Origin: an uncultured Anaerococcus sp.
GTDB taxonomy: Bacteria; Bacillota; Clostridia; Tissierellales; Peptoniphilaceae
Assembly: GCA_900551095.1 (NCBI GenBank)
Contig: URUJ01000005.1
Coordinates: 9,574-73,573 of the forward strand
Length of the DNA: 64,000 nt
Reading direction: 5' to 3'
In this document: positions 43,713 to 50,470 of the stretch, in pieces
Layout of the letters: each line of letters begins with the position of its first letter
Numbering within the stretch: position 1 is the first letter of the stretch
Notes under the pieces: generated by a model
The model's input: the letters and a program-made list of their open reading frames with translations, nothing else
The model's database searches: none
What the model was told of the DNA's origin: nothing
Program-made: the position numbers and the translations under genes

Positions 43713-43752
43713 AAACGAGCAGATTTATTTTGTTAATCTGCTCGTTTTTATA
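43713..43752. terminator. Bidirectional terminator
   Basis: Perfect 13-bp stem AAACGAGCAGATT/AATCTGCTCGTTT (43713-43725 with 43735-43747) followed by a T-rich tail; it serves the plus-strand cassette and the converging metal-uptake operon. Confidence 0.88.
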
Positions 43753-43765
43753 TTTTATATCTTTA

Positions 43766-44575
43766 TCAAATCTTTTTCTTTAGCTTATCGCTTATTAATT
43801 TTATTAGGCCTGTAATCATTAGGGAGATTATAGCTATTACTACTATCGCTCCACCAGGTTTTATGCCATAGTAGAAAGATAACGTGATTCCTAAAACCAT
43901 AAAAATTACAGAAAATATTAGGGAGAGTAGGTAAGTTTTTTTATAGGAATCGCTAATTAATAAGGCAGTGGCGACAGGAATTACCATTAAAGATGTTATC
44001 ATAAGGGCGCCTACGATTTTAGCTGAAATTGCAATAGTAATCGCTGTTAAAAAAGTAAATACAGAGTTAACCATCCTTACCTTAACTCCAGCGAGCCTTG
44101 CCATTATCGGATTTATAGATATAAATAAAAGGGCATTGTAAAAGTAAAGTGACATCAATACGACAAGGGCAAATATTATCCCTACTAAAATCAAGTCATC
44201 ACTTGATACTGTTGTAATTGAGCCAAAAAGATAGGACTCAAAACTCTTGCCTCCCTTGGCAAAATCTGATAAAATCGCCGCAAGTCCTATACCAAAACTC
44301 ATGATGATGGCTGTCGCCATATCGCCAAAGTCCTTGAATTTTTTCCTAATTATATCAATAGCAAAAGCTCCAAACACACAGAAAACGAGCGAAGTCCACA
44401 TAGGATTTATGGAAAAAATTAGTCCCATGGCAATCCCTGCAAGTGATGAGTGAGAAAGAGCGTCTCCTATCATGGAAGTTTTTCTATTTATCATAACAAG
44501 TCCAATCATGGGAATAATTATTGCAAGCATCACGCCAACAACAAGGGCTCTTCTCATAAAGTCATAACTTAGCAT
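43766..44575 (-). CDS. Metal ABC transporter permease (ZnuB/TroC family)
   Basis: 269 residues with seven to eight membrane helices. The motif SHSSLAGIAMGLI and the later SAKIVGALMITSLMVIPVATA are typical of the zinc/manganese ABC-3 permease family. Third gene of the operon, overlapping the ATPase gene by seven bases. It forms the membrane channel for the ion delivered by the His-rich binding protein. A His/Asp-rich binding protein and divergent Fur regulator favour zinc, though manganese is not excluded. Confidence 0.93.
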   Translation of the reverse strand: MLSYDFMRRALVVGVMLAIIIPMIGLVMINRKTSMIGDALSHSSLAGIAMGLIFSINPMWTSLVFCVFGAFAIDIIRKKFKDFGDMATAIIMSFGIGLAAILSDFAKGGKSFESYLFGSITTVSSDDLILVGIIFALVVLMSLYFYNALLFISINPIMARLAGVKVRMVNSVFTFLTAITIAISAKIVGALMITSLMVIPVATALLISDSYKKTYLLSLIFSVIFMVLGITLSFYYGIKPGGAIVVIAIISLMITGLIKLISDKLKKKI

Positions 44576-45228
44576 ATAACACCGTCCTTTAACTTAAATA
44601 CCTTGTCGACGTAGTCTCCCAAAATTTCCATTTCGTGGGTTATCATCAAAATCGAAATATTGTGGTGGGTGTTTAGGTGGACTAGTAAATCAAGAAAGTT
44701 TTCCTTGGATTTCTGGTCAATGCCGACAGTAGGTTCATCAAGGATTAAAATATCGGGATTATTTACCAAAGCTCTTGCAATCATCACTCTTTGTGCCTGA
44801 CCGCCAGATAGTTTATTAAAGGGTCTATCTATGAGATTTTTTATCTTTAGGGTCGCAAAGGTATCTTCAACCTTTGACTTTGATTTTTTACTGATAGTAT
44901 TAAAGATAGAAAATTCCTTATAAAGGTTAAGTCCAACATATTCCCTGGCTGATACTGGAAAGGCCACCTTGATGGCTTCATTTACCTGGGGTACGTAGCC
45001 AATTTTTTCAAAATTTTTAAAGTCTTCCATATCTATACCAAAAACTTTGATGTTTCCCCTATCTTTTTTTAACTCGCCTAGGATAAGCTTGATTAGGGTG
45101 GACTTGCCTGAGCCGTTTTCCCCAGAGATTATGGCAAAGTCTCCCTCATCAAGGCTTAGGTTTATATCTTTTAATATTAAATTTTCATTATAGCCAAACC
45201 TTAGGTTTTTTATTTCTATTTGCTTCAT
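44569..45228 (-). CDS. Metal ABC transporter ATP-binding protein (ZnuC family)
   Basis: 219 residues; Walker A ISGENGSGKSTLIKLIL (residues about 34-50), signature KLSGGQAQRVMIARALV, Walker B ILILDEPTVGID and the H-loop histidine in LMITHEMEI. It is the energising subunit for the permease encoded next, which starts before this gene ends. Confidence 0.94.
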   Translation of the reverse strand: MKQIEIKNLRFGYNENLILKDINLSLDEGDFAIISGENGSGKSTLIKLILGELKKDRGNIKVFGIDMEDFKNFEKIGYVPQVNEAIKVAFPVSAREYVGLNLYKEFSIFNTISKKSKSKVEDTFATLKIKNLIDRPFNKLSGGQAQRVMIARALVNNPDILILDEPTVGIDQKSKENFLDLLVHLNTHHNISILMITHEMEILGDYVDKVFKLKDGVIC

Positions 45229-45235
45229 ATATATA

Positions 45236-46291
45236 TTATGCTAGCGACTTGTATATATTTTCAAGGTTTTCCTTAATTATTTCCTGGATGGTTACTTCTT
45301 TATCTATCTCATCTTGACTTGCAAATTCCATAGTTGATAAAGCCGCTGTGTCTGCTCCGATTTCGCCTGCTATAGTTTTGGCTGCCTTATCTGACCCACC
45401 TTTTTCATAGAAAACTGTCCTAATCTTATCAGCCTTGGCAAGATCTGTTACTTCTTTCATGACCTTGGCATCTGGGTCGGCTGTTGATGTTAGGCTTGCT
45501 AAAGGAATTTGTTCTAGATTAAAATCTCTTGCTACATAGCCAAAGGCTTCGTGAGGAACTATAAATTTATTATTAGTAACTTGGTTAAATTTGTCCTTAT
45601 ATTCATTTATAATTTCATCAAATTCTTTAGCTATTTTTTCATAATTTTTCTGGTAATAATCTTTGTTCGCTGGGTCTATTTCTGATAATTTATCAGCTAT
45701 TACCTTCGCTTGGGCCTTAGCATTTACAGGTGAAAGCCAAGTGTGGGGGTCAAATTCTCCGTGGTGGTGATGGTGATGTTCACCTTCCTCATGGTCGTGA
45801 TCATGGTCGTGGTCTTCAGCATCTTCGTGGTCGTGGTCGTGATCTTCGGCATCTTCGTGGTCGTGGTCTGCCTTTATTAAATTAAGGCTCTCACTAGTGT
45901 CAACCATTGAGATATCAATAGTTTCATTTACGTCATCCTTCCAATCTTCCATTCCGGCTCCATTCATAAAAATCAATTGAGATTCGCTAAGTTCTGCGAT
46001 TTCCTTGGCAGACGGTTCGAAATCATGGCTTTCTGTAGTGAGTGAATTAAAAGATTTTACTTCAAACTTATCTCCTGCTATTTGCTTGGTTAAATTATAG
46101 ATTGGATAAAATGAAGCATAAATAACTTTTGATTCATCTTTCTTTTCTGTCTTTGCTTCTTTAACTTCTTCATTTTCTTCTTGCTTTACTTCTTCTTTTA
46201 CATTATTATTTGTATTTTCTAAAGCTTCTTTCCCGCAGCCAGTTACTGCAAGACTAAGAGCTAGGCCTATAAATAAATTTTTCTTTTTCAT
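45236..46291 (-). CDS. Zinc/manganese-type substrate-binding lipoprotein (ZnuA family)
   Basis: 351 residues with a lipobox (LSLAVTGCGKE), a charged spacer and the cluster A-I binding fold. A His/Asp/Glu-rich insertion (DHDHEDAEDHDHDH... ending in HHHHHHGEFDPHTW, residues about 145-190) is the zinc-collecting loop typical of ZnuA/AdcA. Other ligands are in TTESHDFEPSAKE and VPHEAFGY. The inserted DHEDAEDHDH unit is repeated in tandem, which may make its length variable. It starts after AAAGGAGAATTT, just downstream of a Fur-type operator. Confidence 0.95.
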   Translation of the reverse strand: MKKKNLFIGLALSLAVTGCGKEALENTNNNVKEEVKQEENEEVKEAKTEKKDESKVIYASFYPIYNLTKQIAGDKFEVKSFNSLTTESHDFEPSAKEIAELSESQLIFMNGAGMEDWKDDVNETIDISMVDTSESLNLIKADHDHEDAEDHDHDHEDAEDHDHDHDHEEGEHHHHHHGEFDPHTWLSPVNAKAQAKVIADKLSEIDPANKDYYQKNYEKIAKEFDEIINEYKDKFNQVTNNKFIVPHEAFGYVARDFNLEQIPLASLTSTADPDAKVMKEVTDLAKADKIRTVFYEKGGSDKAAKTIAGEIGADTAALSTMEFASQDEIDKEVTIQEIIKENLENIYKSLA

Positions 46292-46303
46292 AAATTCTCC
46301 TTT

Positions 46304-46352
46304 TGCAAATGATTTGCATTAGATATTATATAGGTGTTTTTATCTCTGTCAA
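46304..46352. promoter_or_regulatory. Divergent metal-responsive control region: sigma-A promoter plus inverted repeat
   Basis: The znuA promoter on the minus strand is TTGACA (46352-46347), 16-bp spacer, TATAAT (46330-46325). Just downstream is the 15-bp inverted repeat TGCAAATGATTTGCA (46304-46318), symmetric apart from its central base. It lies over the start region, where a Fur-family repressor would block transcription. The fur-like gene starts 66 bases away on the other strand, so the site may control both. Confidence 0.65.
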
Positions 46353-46383
46353 ATAAAAGTATAGTATTTTTTAAGGAGATACT

Positions 46384-46806
46384 ATGAAATTAAATGACCT
46401 ATTAAAGAATAAAAACTTAAGAATAACCAAACAACGTAGGCTGATTTTAGATTATATTGACAAAAAAAATGAACCAGTTTCTGGCCAAGAAATCTACGAT
46501 GACCTCCAAAAAGAAATGGCCATCGACCTTTCTACTGTTTACCGCAATTTAAATATCCTAGAAGAAAACGACCTGCTTCTGAAAACTGCTGATATTGACG
46601 GGATTTCCTATTACCAGATAAACAAGGATGACCACAAGCATTTTATAACTTGCAGCCGTTGCCACAAGAAATTTCTTATAAAATCTTGTCCAGTCCATGA
46701 TCTAGAAAAAGAAGTAATGGCCGAAACTGGCTTTATAATAAACGGCCACAATTTTGAGTTTTATGGGATATGTCCAGATTGCCAAAAAGAGATGAAAAAT
46801 GCTTAG
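46384..46806 (+). CDS. Fur-family metal-dependent repressor (probable Zur)
   Basis: 140 residues with a winged-helix N-terminus (LRITKQRRLILDYI...IDLSTVYRNLNIL is the recognition region) and the metal-binding half: HKHFITCSRCHKKFLIKSC and GICPDCQ, the CxxC pairs for structural zinc. Its position divergent to a zinc-type ABC operon points to Zur, but Fur or PerR identities cannot be excluded by sequence alone. AAGGAGATACT precedes the start. Confidence 0.88.
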   Translation: MKLNDLLKNKNLRITKQRRLILDYIDKKNEPVSGQEIYDDLQKEMAIDLSTVYRNLNILEENDLLLKTADIDGISYYQINKDDHKHFITCSRCHKKFLIKSCPVHDLEKEVMAETGFIINGHNFEFYGICPDCQKEMKNA

Positions 46807-47536
46807 GATAATTTTTGCAATTTTACTTGCCCTTAGCCTAACTGCTTGTGATGATATTCCTAATGAAAACAAGGAAAATAAAGCCGAAAATAGTCAAAAT
46901 AACGAAAGTTATGAAAAAGCTAAAGTCCTCTACGCCCATGATGGAGATACGATTTGGGTTAAGATAGATGGCAAGAAAGAAAAAGTTAGATTTGTCGGAG
47001 TAAATACTCCAGAAATTGCTAAAGATGGTAATCCTGCCGAATTTATGGCAGAAGAAGCTAAAGATTTCACTGAAGAGATTTTAAAAGATAAGGAAATTTA
47101 CCTAGAAAGAGATATTTCTGACAGAGATAAATACGATAGACTATTAAGATATGTTTGGCTTGAGAAACCTCTATCAAATCCAGAACTTTCTGATATAGAA
47201 AATAAAACCTTAAACGGAATATTAGTCAAAGAAGGCTATGCCTATGCAAACTATTATAAGCCAGATATCAAATACCATAATTTTCTAAAAGATCTGGAAA
47301 AATCCGCCCAGGATAAGAATCTTGGAATCTGGTCAGATGAGAAAAATCAGTCAAATACTAATAAAAACACAGAAAATAAAATAAATACCCAAAATAAACT
47401 CATAAAGGGCAACAAAAATTCCAATCTCTACCACCTCCCAGAATGGGATTCTTATGATACAGTCAAAGAAAAAAATGCAGTTTATTTTAAAACAGAAAAA
47501 GAAGCCCAGGATGCTGGTTTTAGGCCGGCAAGGTAA
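46799..47536 (+). CDS. Thermonuclease-family lipoprotein
   Basis: 245 residues. The lipobox LSLTACDD gives membrane anchoring outside the cell. The staphylococcal-nuclease-like fold is clear (VLYAHDGDTIWVKIDG; KVRFVGVNTPEIAKDG; the catalytic Arg/Glu positions in MAEEAKDF...DRDKYDRLLRYVWL). After a linker of Asn/Lys, a C-terminal segment (SNLYHLPEWDSYDTVKEKNAV...EAQDAGFRPAR) resembles the YHxPxCxxY module often found after these nucleases, but without the cysteines. It starts eight bases before the fur gene ends, so the two are coupled. Confidence 0.87.
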   Translation: MLRIIFAILLALSLTACDDIPNENKENKAENSQNNESYEKAKVLYAHDGDTIWVKIDGKKEKVRFVGVNTPEIAKDGNPAEFMAEEAKDFTEEILKDKEIYLERDISDRDKYDRLLRYVWLEKPLSNPELSDIENKTLNGILVKEGYAYANYYKPDIKYHNFLKDLEKSAQDKNLGIWSDEKNQSNTNKNTENKINTQNKLIKGNKNSNLYHLPEWDSYDTVKEKNAVYFKTEKEAQDAGFRPAR

Positions 47537-47583
47537 ATTATTATAGAACAAGATTTGCTAGTAATATCAAATATTTTATAAAA

Positions 47584-47626
47584 AAAGAGCCATCAAAGAT
47601 TTATATCTTGATAGCTCTTTTATAAT
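47584..47626 (+). terminator. Terminator after the nuclease gene
   Basis: A long stem AAAGAGC-ATCAA...TTGAT-GCTCTTT with one or two mismatches and inner GAT/ATC, followed by TTTTATAA; located 48 bases after the nuclease stop. Confidence 0.75.
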
Positions 47627-47628
47627 AC

Positions 47629-47735
47629 TTAATCATAGATATTTTTTCTATGACCAATATCAATCGAAATGACTCTACATATCTTTTTCTAATTCAGAAA
47701 TTAAATAATCTACGGAATAAGTTACAGGATTTTTT
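47629..47735 (-). pseudogene. RelE-type toxin C-terminal relic
   Basis: On the minus strand one frame gives NPVTYSVDYLISELEKDM then a stop, and the overlapping next frame gives CRVISIDIGHRKNIYD then a stop at 47631-47629. The second is the characteristic end of RelE/ParE-type toxins (YRV...IGHRxxVY). No complete toxin or antitoxin gene remains. It is a small fragment and the assignment rests on about 16 residues. Confidence 0.4.
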
Positions 47736-47746
47736 CAAAATCTTTT

Positions 47747-47820
47747 TGGCACGTCCTCAGGGAATCGAACCCTGGTCTTGGGCTTCGGACACCCTTATTT
47801 TGCCACTAAACTAAGGACGC
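47747..47820 (-). tRNA. tRNA-Arg (anticodon CCG)
   Basis: 74 bases with encoded 3' CCA. The acceptor stem GCGTCCT pairs with AGGACGT, the T arm is CAGGG-TTCGATT-CCCTG, and the anticodon loop GTCCGAA presents CCG, which reads CGG (Arg). The D arm is weak (GTTT with AAAA), as in other CCG arginine tRNAs. The first ten bases overlap the end of the phosphoesterase gene, whose stop codon TAG lies inside the tRNA. Confidence 0.93.
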
Positions 47821-48614
47821 TTGATGGTGATGTTTGTATAAGAAATTTGGTCTAAAAACCTAAGAGGTAAAAAAGTATTTCCGAGTCCACTTGATACGTA
47901 TATTTGGCTGTCCTCAAATTCATAAATACCGCTATCAAAATCCGGAAAATATCCTTCTCCTGGAGCAACTAGAGCGCCAACAAATGGGGCTCTCACTTGG
48001 CCGCCGTGGGTATGGCCTGAGAATACAAAGTCAATATCATCCCTATATTTATCCCTTACATTTTTAGAAAAATGAGCAAGAACCAAGTTTAGGCTATCAT
48101 GCGGTCTGTAATTTTCAAAATTACCTCCCCAATAAGTTACTCCATAGATATATAGTCTATTATCCCCGATTTCTATTAATTCTCCATGGTTATCAAGTTT
48201 CTTGATCCCAATCTTTTTTATTTTTTCATAGAATACTTCAGAATCTCTTGAGACTTCCTCATGATTTCCTGAAACAAAATAGGTTTTAATCCCTAATTCA
48301 TTTAACTTTTCTAAAAAATACATGGTTCTCTCTATTTTCTTTGCAGTTGGGAAATCTATCATATCCCCTGTAAGAAAAATTAAATCAGGGTCAAAATCCC
48401 TAATTTTTCCCAAAACCTCTTCGAGATTTGAAAGTACATTTGAATGAAAATCCGAAATTTGAGTTATTTTGATCTCTTCTTTGACCTTGGGATTTGTAAG
48501 GACTATTCTTTTTTCTACCCCCACGAAAGCCTGGTCGTGGAGGTATTTTCCCCCTAAAACCATTGTGGCAAGGATGGCAGTTGCCACAATTTTCTTTTTA
48601 TTTTTCTTATTCAT
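47811..48614 (-). CDS. Membrane-anchored metallophosphoesterase (YkuE-like)
   Basis: About 267 residues; an N-terminal hydrophobic anchor (KIVATAILATMVLGGKYL) and the calcineurin-like metal motifs ITQISDFHSN, FLTGDMIDFP, VSGNHEEVSR and FSGHTHGGQVRAPF. Members such as YkuE hydrolyse phosphodiesters near the cell surface; UDP-diacylglucosamine-type substrates are also known in related enzymes. It overlaps nadE by eight bases; the start at 48614 has a GGAG at the right distance. Its last codons (ATC AAG CGT CCT TAG) run into the tRNA-Arg gene. Confidence 0.88.
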   Translation of the reverse strand: MNKKNKKKIVATAILATMVLGGKYLHDQAFVGVEKRIVLTNPKVKEEIKITQISDFHSNVLSNLEEVLGKIRDFDPDLIFLTGDMIDFPTAKKIERTMYFLEKLNELGIKTYFVSGNHEEVSRDSEVFYEKIKKIGIKKLDNHGELIEIGDNRLYIYGVTYWGGNFENYRPHDSLNLVLAHFSKNVRDKYRDDIDFVFSGHTHGGQVRAPFVGALVAPGEGYFPDFDSGIYEFEDSQIYVSSGLGNTFLPLRFLDQISYTNITIKRP

Positions 48615-50394
48615 CAATTTCTCCAAGATAAATTTCAGGCCCTAGGTCAGAAGGGATTTTAAAACCAAGTCTTGGCGAAAAACTCCTACCTGTGACATTT
48701 GGCCCGTCAACTGAAGCTGACCTTTTGAATTGACTTTTTGCGAACCTAACAAAATAGGATTTTATCCATTTTTCAATAGTTTCTTTATCATAAGCACCTG
48801 CAAAGGCCATTTGAGCTTCCTTTAGGATTTCCTTTGCCTGCTTGTGGTAGGTCAAATGTTGGTAGATAAAAAAGTCAATTAGTTCGTATGGTCCAATTAT
48901 ATCTTCAGTTTTTTGGGTAATTTTCCCTTCTTTTTCGCTAACAAGCTCAGGTGAAACTGGAGTATCTAAAATATCTGTCAAAACATTTTTAAGCTTTTCA
49001 TTTTCTGTAAAATGGGCGTAGGATTTGATTAAATATCTAAGTTCTGTTTTCATGAGGCTGGCATTTAGGCTATAAGATGACATATGATCGCCGTTGTAGG
49101 TAGCAAAGCCCTGCATATTTTCAGATAAGTCACCAGTACCAATTACAAGACCCCCGCCCATGTTTGATAGGTTAAATAATACTTGAGTACGCATCCTGGC
49201 TTGAGCATTTTCGTAGGCAAGATCTGGAGTCACCCCGTCATGACCAATATCTTTTAGATGAGCTTTCACCGATTCTGTAATATTTATTTCTTTTAATTCA
49301 ATTCCCAAAGCCTCACACAAAAGATAAGCATTGGACTTAGTCCTATCGCTTGTGCCAAAAGCTGGCATGGTATAACATCCGATATTTTTTTTGTCAAAAC
49401 CTTGAATTTCATAGGCCTTGTTTATGGCAAGAAGGGCTGCAGTCGAGTCAATCCCACCAGATACTCCGAGATAAACTTTTTCTGTACCAACAGCTTCCAT
49501 TCTCTGAATGAGGCCTAAAGCCTGGATTTCAAGTGCATCTTCTAGGTAATCTTTTGAATAATCTGATATTGGAAGATATGGGAATCTGTCCACAAAATAG
49601 TTCTCATCAGTAAATACATGAAATTTTTCATACCGTTCCTCATTGTAGATTTCTAAAGGAAAGACATGGGTATTTTCTGGTAAAATCTCCCCATTTCTTG
49701 CGATGTAAGCCCCCTCTGAGTAGACCAAATCTGTTGACGATTCTCCATCGCCTGCTGAAGTATGAATATAAATTACATCTTTTGATAAAAATTCAATTTT
49801 TTTCTCTACTTCTTTTTCTGAAAAAATATAGCGAGCCTTGCAAGCTGGGTTTAGGATAATATCCGCTCCCAATTCCTTTAATTTAAGGGATTTTGGGATG
49901 GTCATTTCCTCATCTTCACCGATTGTGATTCCGATTTTTAGGCCGGAAATAATGCTTACAAAAGGATCCTCATCTAAGCTATAGTTAAGGGCCTTAAATT
50001 CTCCCCTTGGATAAGATTCGAAAATAGTTTTTTCATAAGGCTTTAAATTTTCCTTGCAAACAAGGCCTAAAAGTTTGCCTGATTTTACAAGGGCCATGAC
50101 ATTATAAATACCAAATTCAGTTCTAATCGGAAGACCTAAGCTAAAGGCTAGGTCAAAAATCTCACTAAAGGCAATCAAATCTTTGAGTCCCTCTTCTGCT
50201 GCTATTAACAAGTCTTCCTCAAAGTAGGCATCATAAAGACTTGCCCCAGTTAGGCAAAGCTCTGGCAAGGATAGGATATTTACCTTTTCTTTTTGCGAAC
50301 TATCTATTAATTCTTTTATTCTCTTAACATTTTCTGCCACATTTCCCAAAGAAATTGGAAAAGATGCAGATTTTATTTTTATATTTCTTTTCAT
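48607..50394 (-). CDS. nadE: Glutamine-dependent NAD+ synthetase
   Basis: 595 residues in two domains. The N-terminal glutaminase of the nitrilase fold has the Glu-Lys-Cys triad in LSLPELCLTGAS, CKENLKPYEKTIF and LNPACKARYIF. The C-terminal synthetase has the P-loop LGVSGGIDSTAALLAI and STDLVY/GTSDRTK segments. It makes NAD from deamido-NAD, ATP and glutamine. The phosphoesterase gene follows with overlap. Confidence 0.95.
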   Translation of the reverse strand: MKRNIKIKSASFPISLGNVAENVKRIKELIDSSQKEKVNILSLPELCLTGASLYDAYFEEDLLIAAEEGLKDLIAFSEIFDLAFSLGLPIRTEFGIYNVMALVKSGKLLGLVCKENLKPYEKTIFESYPRGEFKALNYSLDEDPFVSIISGLKIGITIGEDEEMTIPKSLKLKELGADIILNPACKARYIFSEKEVEKKIEFLSKDVIYIHTSAGDGESSTDLVYSEGAYIARNGEILPENTHVFPLEIYNEERYEKFHVFTDENYFVDRFPYLPISDYSKDYLEDALEIQALGLIQRMEAVGTEKVYLGVSGGIDSTAALLAINKAYEIQGFDKKNIGCYTMPAFGTSDRTKSNAYLLCEALGIELKEINITESVKAHLKDIGHDGVTPDLAYENAQARMRTQVLFNLSNMGGGLVIGTGDLSENMQGFATYNGDHMSSYSLNASLMKTELRYLIKSYAHFTENEKLKNVLTDILDTPVSPELVSEKEGKITQKTEDIIGPYELIDFFIYQHLTYHKQAKEILKEAQMAFAGAYDKETIEKWIKSYFVRFAKSQFKRSASVDGPNVTGRSFSPRLGFKIPSDLGPEIYLGEIDE

Positions 50395-50431
50395 TTTATC
50401 ACCTAATCTTATTTTACCACTTCTAGATAAA

Positions 50432-50454
50432 AAAAAGAGGACCCAACTGGGTCC
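50432..50454 (-). terminator. Terminator after the acyl-CoA dehydrogenase fusion gene
   Basis: Near-perfect stem GGACCCA/TGGGTCC (50439-50454) and a run of T residues on the minus strand, in front of the nadE start. Confidence 0.85.
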
Positions 50455-50470
50455 ATCTCTCTAAATATAA

